From positions 3,449,972 to 3,513,971 of the forward strand of contig VYZI01000020.1 in NCBI GenBank assembly GCA_013397695.1: a stretch of DNA of 64,000 nt, written 5' to 3'. The notes beneath the pieces were generated by a model. That model ran no database searches, was not told the DNA's origin, and saw only the letters and a program-made list of their open reading frames with translations. The DNA comes from Centropus unirufus. Its lineage: Eukaryota > Chordata > Aves > Cuculiformes > Centropidae. A program made the position numbers and the translations under genes. Below, piece by piece: positions 40,068 through 53,642 of this stretch (position 1 is its first letter; each line of letters begins with the position of its first letter).

Positions 40068-40855
40068 GAGATCCATCAGAAGTTACAGATGAGAAACGAA
40101 GTGCTCCACCTCTGTTAAGATGTGTGTCTGTACTACAGTCATCTAAAGCATTAAGGAATTGTACAACATGTTCTGAAATTCAGCTGTCGCGTTGCCTGAG
40201 CACAGGACGGGATCTTTACCTGTGCCAACTTGACTGCAGGGGGATGTAATGTGGATTTTCTAATAGCTATCTTCACTGTAGTCTGTATGCTAAGGGCACT
40301 TTCAGTACTGACAGATGTCTTTCCGGCTGTTGGTGCTTCCACCTGCTGAGCAGTGTCCTCCTTTACTTTTCTGCTGTTTCAGACAGTGCTTTGAAACTCT
40401 GTTTTCCGCATGAATGTTTGCTTCTGGAAGTGAAACTTCGAGCTACCTAAACAGTTAGTTTGGTTTTTTCTTTTTTTTTTTCCTTCCAAATGGTAAATAC
40501 AGACATGAGACTGAAGGAAGACAGGTTCAATATAGAATTGGATTTTCAACTGTACAACCTCATGGATGGCTTCCTGTAGCAATATTCTGTGTCAGAAAAC
40601 TCAGCATCCACTGCTTGTCACAGATAAGCTAGTTTTGAGGCATCAAAGATCAAGAATAGTGACAGTAACAACAAATATTATGCATTAACTGGAACTTTGT
40701 TTCAGTATGGTTTTTTACATCATAGTGCTGTGTTTCTACTTTTAAAGATGGAGACCATTACGAAGTATTCTTAGTCTCCTTGTCCTGAAAAGCTTCCTTC
40801 TTAATTGAAGCCATTAATTTTCTCAGTCAAATTTTGGCTAAATAGTGGAAAATCT

Positions 40856-40871
40856 AAAAAAAAAAAAAAAA
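40856..40871. repeat. Poly(A) run of 16
   Basis: An uninterrupted A-run. No retroposon body is recognisable beside it. Confidence 0.8.
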
Positions 40872-43800
40872 GCACGTACACTTGTAGAAGCTTTCTAATG
40901 CTAATAAAAAAGTTCTGGTCTCTAGGTAAAAATAATTTTCTGCTTATGGTATGAGTTTTAAATAATTGGGATGGGGTTGTTTTATGAAGCAGTTTATTTG
41001 CAAAAACCAAAATATACCAGGGCAGATGCAGACAAGGAACAAGTTCATCCATGTCAAGATAGCATTGCTATTCAGTAGTGATTTTAGGAATAAATCAAGC
41101 ATTTTTAATAGTTAGTATATATCAGTCATAACTGTGTTGACCTGATACAGTTTTCTCTTCTACCTTTTCTCTCATCACTGCTCCAACCTCCTACCATGGT
41201 CATAAATGTACATGAATGAGGAGCTGATGTTATGTATGCTCAGTAAAGACAAAGTTTGCATTTGATAATTTGACAGGGTGTTGCTGCAGCATACTTTCAT
41301 CTTTAAGCAGTTGCAATAGTCCTTTGGTAGCTTTACTAGAGTCACAGAAGTGCGTTCATTAACCTAACTTGAATTAATTATTTCGCAGATTTAATGAGAT
41401 GAGTAGACTGTAGAATTTTATACTCTCTACAGTCATTCATCTTTAATTTCTCATCTAATTTTGTAAAAAGTGTTTAAAGATACTCAACTAGGCTATTTTG
41501 CATAGGAAAAAATACATGGGAGTCTTGAAGTAGTTTTAACTTTTTAATCTTTACTTGGAAGAACAGCTGTATTTGTGTTGTATTTCATAAGGTGTTAATA
41601 TTTCTAAACATACATTATGACATAATATTGGTATTTATAGATATGTATTTGTGTTTATTGAAGGAAGTAAAGAAAAATATGTTTGGAAATTGTTTAGGCA
41701 CAACTCGAGGGAGCTCAGATGTTCTGGATGAGAACTGTGAGCTCTGGATGTGAAGCAACTATGGCCTAATTGGCAAGGTCACCTTTGATTGTAGGTTTAC
41801 TATAGTACTTAGGCAACACAATGGCAGCAGTGTATGTTAATGTAAGGTTTTAATCCTGTTGAACACAGAGCAACTTTTGTGGAAGTTCATTGCTATAAAT
41901 CATTTCATAGGCACTTCTTAAACCTGGGATGTAGCTAAAAGTTCCCATTGCTTTTTTTAAGTGAGCTATGATCCTCAAGGTTCTGAGGGACTATTTTTAA
42001 AAAGTGATATGCTTTGTGCATGTTTATGTTGCTTATAGAATGAATAGTGCAGTTCCTGATTGTGTGCTGTCTAATCTTTCACGATATGGCTAATTAGTCC
42101 ATATTTGAGAGCAAAACTAAGTGATGTTGATCTGTATGTTCCAGAGGCATTTTGCTATTGTGTCACTGAAATTGTATGCATTTCTCAGTGTAGTCTGACT
42201 ACTTGGTCATTGCACTAGAATGAAGAAATTAATTTGGGGCAACAATTTGAACTGCTAGAAAAGATAATAACCAGTTCATGCAAGAGGCAAAAAGAGAAGT
42301 AAAAGATTCAGGGAAACTTTACTGTCCAGATGGTACATAGTCTGGGAAGTAATAAATAATAATAAAATATTTTCAAATATTATCTAAAAGTCAAAATAGT
42401 GGCATGGTGGTAGAGAATGTCGATCAACTGTTTTATCTTATATGCGTGTAAGATTTTTCTCTCTGTCTGGGCCTTGCTTTGCAATGTCTATAGAGAACGC
42501 AGGTCTGTAGAGCAGAAAAGCTTCACGGTCATTTTGATATTGGTCCTAACCACCATGCATAGATGGGTTTCCTTGCCTTCAGATTTTATTCCTGCTTTCT
42601 GTATTAACTCAAGCCAAGCCACAAAACCATGCTTGGGCTCTCTGCCCGTTTTAAGCTTTAGGTTAATAATGTCAAATTTAAAGAAAATTTTGTAGATGCC
42701 AAACAGATTGTGCTTTATAAGTAGAATAGGAAAGTGAAAATACATGAAACATGTTTTAAATACATTAAATCAGAAATTGACGTTTTATCTAAAATGACAG
42801 GTAAAGCTATCAAGAACAGACTCAACTGTTACTAAAAAACTTGAAGCTATTTAAGCAAATAGGTGGGAAAAGAGCCAAGTTATGAGTGATACTCTGTGTT
42901 AGCATCAGATCAAGAATAGTTATTTCATTTACTGAAGAGTCTCTGGCAAACACATAAGCATTTACTTCTGCCACTGCAAAAATAGTATACGTGAAGTTAT
43001 GGATTGGGAGGTAGGGTAAAGGTTGTATGGAAAGTTTCAGAACTTAACCTTTTCTTAAATCACAATGCAAATACCGGTGGTGTACTCTAGCTCAAACAGC
43101 TGGGCAGATGTCTTTTTCTTTCCCAGCTGATGCTTTCTGAGGGGTTCCAGCCCCTTTTTCTACCTGTGTTTTCAGTTTCCATCTACTTTAATATCAACCT
43201 CTTGGTCTACTCTGGTGAAACTGACTGTCTTCAATTGCTCAGTTTCCTGTTTATGAAATAAAGATCCTGGCAGGGCCACACGTGAATTTTGCAGAGGTTA
43301 CTGACAGAAAGACCTAGCTCTTCATAGTGCGAGGTTTTTTTTTAAACTATTGAGTATGCATATGGTATAGATAACCATGGAACATAGCGTGCGTCATGCT
43401 AATAGGCTTGTGTCTAGAGAGTGTGATTTCCGTTTGCTTCATTTGCAGTACGTTACTTACAAGTAGCGATATGTGTTTTGGGTTTTTTTTGTCTTTTTTT
43501 TTTTAAAAGTTAGATGAGATGCATCATTTTTGGGTTAGATGAAACTTTAAAGGACTTCATTGGCTTGGCTGTACAGGTCACATACAGTAGTACTTTACTA
43601 CTTTGTTTTTATTATAGGAATTAGGACCTATAAAATATATATTTCTGTAAGTATTCCATCTCCTATGGCAAATTGAAAATGTATTTGGAATCGTTTATCA
43701 GCTCCAGAGATGAAATGTCTGCTTAATAAAGTAAACCCCAGTAAAACTGCCTTCTGTATCCACTGGTGTAGGATAACCTTGTACCACTTTGGCAAAATTA

Positions 43801-45198
43801 TTCTGCCTCTGATGATTATGACTTGATTCCTGTTCCAGGATGAAAATATCTGAGATTTGTAAACTTTTGCTTATGATAAGCAAAGGGATTAGGGTGAGAT
43901 GGAGTGTTGAACCTTTTGGTTTTGCTGGTTTGGTTTTGTTTTTCAAAAACAACCTTTTTATTTTGGTTCAGAGGGAAATGACATTTGGTGGGGACTATTT
44001 TCAGTACCTCTCTTTCAGTGATGAAATGAAGCTTCCAAGCAGTTGTCCATTTACTGTGGGTTATTTTAATTGTCGAACTTCACATCCAGTTGAAAAATTG
44101 CATCCCATACAAAATTTTGTAACTGTAAGATTTTTGGTTTGATAGTGTTCTGAATTACTTTATCTCCACTTCAGGTTTTTTATGAAAAGTGAAAACAATA
44201 ATTACCCTCCCCCCTCCCTCCAAGATTCTCATCATATTTACTGCTTAATAAAGATGAACTCTGTAACTTTCCTGTTTACTGCATAATTACTCAGTCATTT
44301 GTGTAAGCCAAGCACTAACTCCTTTCTTACTTAGAGTGTAAATGATGCCTGAAGATACACAAGAATGCATACATAGTGTTAGAGGAACTCTAGTCTTGAT
44401 TTATGAAAATTGAAAAGACAGCTAGGTATTCTTCAATTTTAATGATCAAGAGAGAGAGGAAAAAAAAGTTAGCTTTCCACTATACTTACAAGTTACAAAA
44501 TTGAATTATAGGCAAGTATTGTAATCTTAATGCAAGAGTCAGTGGGGAGGCAGGAAAAGAACGAAGAACTTTTTTCATCAGAACATAAGCAGAAAGAGAT
44601 TTGCTTTCTGTGACTTGCTGTCTCTCAAAAAACATATGAAGTACAAATCTGCTTTTGAAACCTAACTAGTATTGTATAGATGTATATATAATATGGCTTT
44701 GGACTGGCCACCCTTCTCCATTGCTTCAAGTAGCTATTTACATATATCCAAAGTGGTTTCTGCATGCTGTTTTTACTTGCCACTTCAACTTGGCAGTGTT
44801 TCACATGAACTGGATTCAAAGCAATTAAGTGCTAGACATCTGACTTGTCTTGGCTCTAAGAAAACACATTCAATTCTTCCCCCAACTGACTACATTTCAA
44901 CAGCCTCTGTAAGGCAAGAACACATCAGTGATTTTAAATAAAGCGGAAAAGCCATCCCAAATGTAGAATTTTACAGAAGAATTTCTTGTGTATGAAATGT
45001 AAAAGGCTTTTAAAAGGAAAGAAGTTACATAAACCAGCACTGACTACAGTGGTTCTAAGTAAACGTATCAAAGTTTCCATTAGAAACATCTGTTCTGAGA
45101 GGTTTTGCAACTTAGTATTGAAATTGCGAAGGAAGCCAATTTTCTCATATTTTAGCTGAAAAGTCTAAAAAGGGAAAACAATTTGGTATTTTATACTG

Positions 45199-45340
45199 GA
45201 GGAAAAAAAAAACAACAAAACAAACAAACAAAAAAACGAACAACAGAAGCCCAAAACAACACCTCAGTACTCCTCCTCCCTTCACCCCCCTCCAAAAAAA
45301 AACAAACACCAAACCAAATCAACCAGAAACCCCAAATGAC
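45199..45340. repeat. A/C-rich low-complexity block
   Basis: About 140 bases in which the + strand is almost devoid of G and T in two sub-blocks: an AAAC/AAC-type tract at about 45203-45245 and a CCCTCC/CCAAA tract at about 45268-45340. The resulting open frame, rich in K, Q, N and P, is compositional and not a gene. Confidence 0.8.
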
Positions 45341-47670
45341 CGCCCCAAAGGCCACACCTTTATCCCTGGTAAGAACTGTGTTTGGACTGTCACCTCATTC
45401 CCTAAAATCTCTCTTGAAATGACTCTGTTGAAGTTTAGGGCATCAGGAGGAGAAGAAAAGTCATGATTTAGCTAGAGAAATTAATCTTTGCGCACGTGCC
45501 ATGCCGACACACGCTTCAAATCACCTTGTTTTGCTGTGTGACAGCACATGGTTCTGGGCAGGACAGCACTGGTGAAGGGGACTCTGAGCCCATGCAAAGG
45601 CAGGGAGTGGTGCATATGAGGAGAAAGCCTAGGATGCAACCTGTTTCGTGTCAGCTTGGACTTCAGAGGAGCTGAATTATGAAACTGCTCCTCAAAGAAC
45701 AATTACATTAAATGATATCCAGTATGACACATGCAAAAAAGAAAGCTACAGAACATTTTAACATTTATTTGGAAACCTTTGTAACACCTCTTGATAAATC
45801 ATATCTATAAGAATTTTTTATGGAGTTCTGGTGCATTTTACTGGTGGATTTATGTAGTTTCTCCATACAAAAAACTGCCTAGCAGTTGTGTGCCTACTTT
45901 TCGTTAAGGGTGTGTTGTTTCCAGCCAGTTCAAATTCTGACCTGATTGAACTGGATAGAAATTGCTGCACATCCACTGAGGTGACTAATTTTTGATATGG
46001 AAACTGCTGCTGAATTTAAAATAGGAAAATTTGGAACAGTATATTTGCAATTCAGGAAATTCAATGGAGTTCTCACTTTTGAGAAGTTCTGTGGTTTTGT
46101 CATGTTCAGGGGACAGATTTTCCCTAGTATTTTCAATTGAGAAAAATCTGATGTTAGTTATATAGCAGAGTTCAGTTAAAGTAGGTAACAGGAAAAAGCC
46201 ACAATTTATACTAGGAAGAGAATCTGCTGTGTTTTTTCTACAAAGTGTTCTCAAGAAAAGTGGCAAACCAGAAGCATAAACCACAAAGAGGTCTTAAGGT
46301 TGCTTTTATCCTACAGGAAATCTTTGAGTATATAGCATTGTTCCTTAAATTTGGGTTATGGTGTTTTTTTTTTTAAATACTAGGTCTGACTCTAAACAAA
46401 ATATACAACTTTAAGTATAGGCAAAGGAGAAATTCCTTCCTGCAAACTCATGTGGTTTTACATGTGAATACATATTACCACCTTTTCTTTAAAATCAATG
46501 AAATCAATGGGAACGCTGTAAATTCAAGAGGAAATTCATAAAGTTTGACATTTCTCTGTTTTTAGGCTAGGAACAGGTCTGTCTCAATTTTGAGCAAAGT
46601 TTAGTGCCATATAAATCCTAGAGTATCTATCTCAACCTTCATCAAAACCTCATGTTCTCCTGGTTTTGATATTATCATGCATAACATCTGTTTACTTTAG
46701 ATAAATACAGTTACATCTGTAGGTTTTATAGTTCTGTGTATTTGTGTCATAGTTACAATCTGAGATAATGCAGCGTATTCAACAGACGCTGAAATGGCTT
46801 TGTGCTTTTGATAGTGAATATTTAGGTTTTTGCACTGTAAAATTTCTGGTACATTTTTATTAGGGAAGGTGCATGCCAAATTGTTTCTTGCCCTGCAAAA
46901 ACACAAGCTGTTCTTCCTTTAGTCTTTTTTCTTCTGTTCAGTTGCTGGCATTCACAAATGAAATATTGTCTTATACAGAAATAAAAGATTGTTACAGAAA
47001 TTTGGGTTGAATCACCACTCACCTTTTTTTATAGATTAGCTGAGATGCTTTTAGGCCTTCTTTTCAATTGATCAGGCACTTAAACATTTGCTGAGGTTCA
47101 CTGCTGTCCAGGAACCTTAAGTATGTTCCTGATGTGGATCTCTGGTTACCAATTCTACCGACATGCAATTTCCATTCTGTATCTGATGGCCATTTTTGTG
47201 CTCATGAGTAAAATGGGCTAGCACTCATTGTGTCATCCTTTGGGGTAATGTTGAGATATGACATGCATGTCTAGAAGAACATGACTTTCTCACGACAGGG
47301 AGACCCGATCCATACAGCCCACTGGGTACAATTCTTTTTGGGAGCTGTCACCTGTAGGGTACCTGGGTGTTGTATGGCAGAATATTAATTGTCCCGAGTC
47401 AGAGTCATACCAAAGCACCTGAGAAACTATAAGGCCTGCAGCAGGGAGTACTCATGCCCTGGTGGCCCTGTTTTGTTTCCTAATTCCTGAATCCAGTGTG
47501 GTCAGGACTGTTGAATGCTTGTTAAAAGTGCGTCTTTGCTTTCTTCAGGGTTTTCGTAAATTCAAGGAGAGAAAATGTTAGACATGTATCCATTCACTAT
47601 AGGATATGCCAAATTCTCTGTTAAAATGGTTCATTTTAACACTCTCATTAAGCCAAATGTAGTCACCCTG

Positions 47671-47694
47671 TTGTGTCCTGCAAGCAGGACACAA
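47671..47694. repeat. Perfect 11-bp inverted repeat (hairpin-capable)
   Basis: Arms TTGTGTCCTGC (47671-47681) and GCAGGACACAA (47684-47694) are exact reverse complements separated by AA. In single-stranded form the loop would be CAAG with 10-bp stems. Two AAGGCAG direct repeats follow immediately (47693-47699 and 47701-47707). I assign no function. Confidence 0.8.
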
Positions 47695-48219
47695 GGCAGC
47701 AAGGCAGATGCTCATTAACTCTTTATTTAGGTTATTTCCATAATAGTAGTCTTTTGTGATAGGAGGAGCTAAGGCTTCTTCACTTCAGGGCTTATATTGG
47801 GGTTGGAGCTGGCTGTACCTCCCCATAGATGGAGCACTTCCCAGCTTGTGACCCTCTTTGTAGGTGTTGATGTTGACAGAATCCATCCCTGATCCTGCTG
47901 GGTGCTTTGGTAGCACAGAGCAGGAGATTGACTTTAATTTTATGCAAAGGAAGGCATTTCATTCTTCAGGGGGTAAAAAGTGTAATCTGATGCAAGGTAT
48001 GTAAATGTATTACTGGCGTCCAACCGTATTATCATGCACCTAAGAAGTCTTAACTGAAACTGAGAACATGAAAAGGGAACATGGGGCTAGGGGCAGCACT
48101 CGAAAATGTTTTGACTCTGGAGTCTGAACACACAAATGTCCAATTCAGGGTGTTTTTACAATGTTGGAGCGGAAGTGGCCTACTGTCATAGTCTTCAGCC
48201 TCTTCAGCTAACTGCCAAT

Positions 48220-48231
48220 TATATATATATA
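48220..48231. repeat. Short (AT)n microsatellite
   Basis: Twelve bases of AT alternation at the start of an AT-rich stretch that continues to about 48310. Confidence 0.7.
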
Positions 48232-50262
48232 GGTAGAGGATTTATATACATTTCCTCTGATAAGTAGATACGTATTTTTGTATATCTCGATATCCTCTGA
48301 TACCAAAAAGTATACAGGAAAGAACTAGTTAATTGATTATCTAGAGAGCTGATACCTACCTAACTCCCACTTGTAGCAGAAAAATACGTTTCAGGTCAAC
48401 TGAATAAATGTTAAAATGAATGCAATAATCTAAAGAAAACACTGAAGGACATAGATGAACGTGGTAGGCTAGGAATATCATGTGAAGTCAAAAACAGAAG
48501 GAAATCCTACAAGTTATATAATGTGCTGACGTGGCATTTACCACATAGAAACAGCATGCTGTTTTTATTACGTTTGTGAGTAAACACCACCATTTATTAT
48601 ATGTATTCTTGATATTACGATTTGTATGAATTTGGCAATAAAAAGATTGCCTCCTGCTGCGTAATGAAGGATAACCAGCAACAGTCTTTTGTTCTCTTTT
48701 GAGAAAGAGAGAAAACTTGTCCCATGAACTCTGTAGGATCAGTGAAGGATTGGATGAGGAATCATTAAATTAAGGAAATGAATTTTTTTGTGTTCAGCAA
48801 TGGGTGGCACAGAAACAGATTAGATCCCAAGACCATTCTCTAGCTGCACTTTCTGGAGAATGTTGCAAGAATATACCAAATCTCTGCTGTTGGCTTTTGT
48901 CTGTTTAGTAGTCTTACACCTGAACAACCCATCTGTATGGAGGCATCCACCTAAAATCAAAATCTTCTTACCCATTTTTGGCTTTCCTGTCACTATCTAC
49001 AGAGGGGCCTTGTTACTCTTTCAGTTGATTATAATGGAAGCTAATCATTACAAAAGTCAGTAGTTAAGAATTACTAATTAGGATAAGGATTAATTACTTG
49101 TTATCAGAAGACATATAATAAACTGTGGAGAGATGCGTTTGGGCAGAATTTCAGTAGGTCGTTTCTGGATGCCACAGTCTGTAGCCATTCATGAAAAAGG
49201 ATTCACGTTTTTTCTTTGAATCTAGATACATGATGCTGCTTATGAGAAAGATGGTAGAGTCTATTATTGAAACTGATGGAAAATTGATGTGGGATAGCTG
49301 CTTTGCACAAAGCTCTGGCAGAGGCAGAGTAACTGCAAATAAGTTCTTTGTTAGACAAAATCAGCATTATATCCCCTTGCCTGAGGTTAATTTATAATTC
49401 ATCTCGGTGAGATTAGCAATCTCTCTTTGGATCAGGAATTCACAGTAGAATAAATAAGAAGAATTAACTCGTGGATACAAGGCACAATTCGTTGAAGATG
49501 AAGCCTTTGTCCCTTAACACTTACTTAGCCTGACAGACTCACGGCACCTGATAAATGTTGGCTGATTGTAGTTTGAGTAATGCTTTGGTGACATAAATTG
49601 ATAGTTGTAAGATGTTATTGTGGCCAGTGTGCAGTGGTTTATCTTCATTACCTTTCCATTATTTCAGTGTTTTCCGGAATTTGTAGGTTGAAAGAGTCTG
49701 TTTGATTAATGTATAGAGAGCTGGAGTGCATGGTGTTGAGTGTAAGTCGCGTTCCATAAATTTTTATAAAGGTCCCTTTCAGGTGATTTCCTTACAACTA
49801 TTTGACCTGAAGCTTTTGCAAAACTTCAATTTTTGAGGAAAAAAAGTATTAAGTTGGCTTTGGTTTAAAAGAATAAGTTGCAGAGGAAAATTTCTTTCTT
49901 TTTTGAAGTGGAAATACTTGCAAGGTAGTATTTGTCAGCAGAAATGCCTAATAAGTATTATAAAAAAGTCCTCTGATAATAATTCTAGAATAGATGTCTA
50001 TATGTTTCTTAATTTACAAAATGAGAGTTATTTTTCAGTGGTGTTTCTAATACCTGGGAAAAAGCGGATTATGTGCTGTATTTGGACCCACTTTTTTAGT
50101 CACAGGTTCTTCAGTAGGCCTTACTTGATGAATTTTCAAAAATAAGCACATAGCAAGCTAGGTGCAATTTAGGCCATCTGAATACAGACCCAGATTTACA
50201 GTGGGATGAACTTTGTTTTCAGCAGAATCCATTGAGCTCTATGAATTGACTGTGAAATTACT

Positions 50263-50649
50263 TTAGTACAGCTTGAAAGCAGGCTTAAGTTTCTCGTTGA
50301 CAAATGGGATGGATGTTTTTATTGAATGTTTCCAGGATCTCCTCCTCCAGCTCCCCCCACACATCCTTGGTGATAAAAATAACCTTTGTAAGTACTTAAA
50401 TACCCATTCTAGACGGTTGGCTGTGGACTGGGTGAGGAAGAAGTGATGGCATGTGGTCATGGCATTGAACACATTAGCTCTGAGTCTCAGGAAAGCTGTG
50501 CCTGTACAAAGTTGGAACTGGTGATGTTTTACACTTGTTGGTGCTGAATTTCCACAGGTGCAAGTGTGGAATGCTAGAACCTCAAAGGAAATCCCCAGTC
50601 CTGCAGAAAGATGTCTGTGACCTCCCAGCACCTGCTCAGGGGTGTTCAT
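50263..50649 (-). other. Unidentified coding-like block (128-codon frame), possible pseudogene
   Basis: The minus strand carries an open frame of 128 codons starting at an ATG (50649), in DNA less AT-rich than its surroundings. A second minus frame of 35-40 codons at its 3' part reads VLTKVIFITKDVWGELEEEI and on through LETFNKNIHPICQRET before a stop. This is more protein-like than the continuation of the main frame, as if a frameshift had occurred near 50390. AATAAA is present on the minus strand within this part. I recognise no family. A decayed processed pseudogene, an unlisted repeat or chance are all possible. Confidence 0.3.
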
Positions 50650-53074
50650 CCTCTGCAGTGTTCATGGTCTCTCTTTTCACTGATTGAGCTGTGACATTGA
50701 ACTTAACTTTCTTCTGCAGGAAAAACAATCCCTCTCTGGAACACATTCATATCGCTTCATCTGCGCTCAAAATTCCTATTAAGTGAGCTAGAAGTTTAGA
50801 TTGACCATGATTCATTTAGAATTACTTTTTCTTCCAAAAGGAGCTATGTTGTCTCAGTGGCATTTTGCTTAAATGTTTGAGTGAAGCTGGAAGAGACTGT
50901 TCAGAATTAAATACTATGAAAACACCTTTGTATTTCCACAGTTTTCATTCTTAAAGTAAAAATGGCAGATTGAAACTTAGCACACTCTCAACTCAAAATT
51001 ATTTACATTGTTCCTAACATACACTAAGGACTTGCCTTTGGAAATAAATAGCTTTCATATCCTTCAAGAGTTATGTACAGGTAATGTACGATATTGATGA
51101 ACTGCTCAATGCTAGTGCATTGTTGCTATTATTACTAGACTCCTTGCAGCCAGACCGTAGAACGACTAAGAAATAGAAAAATCAAATTGAGAGTTTTTCC
51201 TCACATTTTTTAGTTTCGACTGAAATAAATTCTTAAAATATATTGAGGTCTTACTTAGCAATGGAAATCAAAACTTAATGCTGCTTTGTTACTCATGTAT
51301 CTTCTGTTACTAGTAAGTCAGTCTGTTGTGAGTCATATGTACAATTAAGGTGACTAAACATGGAGGAAAATGTGACTTTATGAATTTCTTAAGGAATAAT
51401 CTGAAACATATTTTCCACTTTTCATTTCTAACTTTTTATCCTTCACTCATTTCTAAGCTTTGAAAGGGTTTTTTGGTATCGTCCTTTACTCACCACCTTT
51501 AGAAAAAAATTTATAATATCTTCTGGAATTTTTTTATGTCCTTTTCAATTCCTTTTTCTGCTGTTTTTCTCACAGTGCCCTTTTTAGATCTCTTTTAACT
51601 AACATCACTGATGCAAAAGAAAAGTTTCCTCTGGCTGGCAAATCTTTTAGTTCTCTAGACGTAAGCAATGAGTCACAATGACATGCCAGCAAGGCCTTTT
51701 AATCGTCTGGCTCTTTGGTGGAGTGTTTGGGAATTTTATATGGTCAGTATTTTAACATATATCATGGTTCTTTCCCTTTGCAAGTGTTTACTCTGGTCTG
51801 ATGGTATTTAGACCGGTATGAGAGCGCTTAAGTGCAACACACTGGATGTTTCATTTTTTGCTCCAGCCTTTTCCATGGAAGAGCGTTTCCTAAGAGAACA
51901 CTTCATGTTAGATATTGGTTCGTCTTCTGTAGTAAAGAAGGGGTTCTCCCTTGTGCAGCTGTGGAATGTGGCTTGGTGGGTGGGAAGCAAGAAGCCCTAG
52001 GAAAACTATTTGGCCTTTGCCTCCTCTGTTCCCCTTTTCCTGTCTGTCACCTTCTTTCTTCTCCCTTCTCTGGGAGCCAGATGAAAAACTTTGCTTTCAG
52101 CCATTAGGAAATAGGAGGAGTGAAGTAGTTCTGTGGGATTTTTGGTGAAAACTGGTGTACAGGGCTTTGCTTTTTTTCTGGGAAGCCAGCCAGGGGCAGG
52201 CTCTGTTGGCTCTCGGGGTATAAAAGCTTTTGTCTAGGTTGCAGTCTTTTGCTGATACAAGTAGAGATGTTTTTAAAGTTGGCTGCACAAGCCTCTTTAG
52301 TATATACCTGTTGTAGGAAGCGGTAATATTTCTTATTTTGGTAATGATTTTCAATCTCTTTAGCAGATAGATGCTTGTAATTTGTTTGACTCTAAGACTG
52401 AACAAGCAAATGTTGTTCACAACTACTTGTTATAGTAACTTAGGGATGACTTGCAGCAGCGCTAGTATTCATGTCAGCCAGTTGATATCAGATGTCGGGA
52501 TGAAAACTGCTAGGTGTGAATGAAAGTGGTTTCCAGCACCATGGGGTTTTATTATTATTATTTAAATTTGAAATCATTAGATAAATTGAAACGTTGGTTC
52601 CACAAACTAAATAAAACTAAAGATAGTACATAAAATTTTATATCACTTAATGCAGGTATTTTCAGGTGGGGAGAAATTGCCAGAATATGTAGTGTAGTGA
52701 TTTTCAGATGATTCATGAAAAAGAGTTATTAGAAACTTACAGCTGGGTTTGTTGGTATCCAGGCATTTATTTTGTTCGCTTGTTTGTTTCAACTTAAGAT
52801 GTGAATTTTGTATCGGCTCTTTTATCTGTTCTTGCTTGCTTAGGTAGCAAGAGCTGGAATGTTTTGGTGTTTGGTAGAAACATACTATTGTCTTTAGTTT
52901 TATGCTCCTATTTCAAAGGAGTTTGTCTTCAGAGGCTGGTTGATAGTTCCAGGAATCACAGAAAGTGTTTACTTTTGCAAGTAGCACAGTAAACTACATT
53001 TCTAGGCAAAGCTGCACAAGTGTTTAGTGTCAGGGGAATAAAAATAGGGTGTAACTCTTAGAACCTTCGTGCTT

Positions 53075-53119
53075 AAAAAAAAAAACCAAAAAAGAAAAAC
53101 CAAAAAAAAACCCCAAAAC
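53075..53119. repeat. A/C-rich low-complexity tract
   Basis: A-runs broken by CC and one G over about 45 bases. Simple repeat. Confidence 0.8.
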
Positions 53120-53642
53120 ATTTTTTACTGGAAGGAATTCTTTTTTTCAGCTATGGTTGTATTCATGTGTATTTTTTTTTATAGCATTCAATAAGATTTA
53201 GCAGTGAGTAAACCATACAGATTATCACATTGCCACTCCAACTTTTAATGTTTCCGCCCCAGCTGTGGTGTAGTAACCTTTTCTCACCTTTTCTGGACTC
53301 TTAACCTCTATGAGCCTCTTGAATTGATTTTAGGAATGCTATCTTACTTGGCTCTCACGATTAAAGTTGATTATCTCGGAAGACATCTGTGATCTGACTA
53401 TGCTATCAGCTCACTTAACACTACTCGGAGGTCAGCAAATACCCTTCTAGGTTCGTGTTACATCTATCCTCTTAAAGCACAGCGGAGCTCTCAGCCTCTG
53501 AATGAGCCTGATAGTTCTCTTGCCCTTTACCTAATGCAGCGTTGCAGCATCACCTGCCCTTTCCTACTGCCAGACTATCTTCTGAGTGAGCCATACTCCT
53601 CATACAGTCTGCATTTTTGGCAATTTCAGCTTTTCAACCCCA

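Noticed and set aside
42417..42695. 92-codon + strand frame with membrane-like composition
   Set aside because: No family resemblance, no splice sites in the right phase for a CBLB exon, and typical AT-rich intron sequence.
47700..47830. Faint resemblance of a minus-strand read-through peptide to a CD225/IFITM-type motif
   Set aside because: The match needs a stop to be ignored and rests on a handful of residues. It is too weak to report as a homologue.
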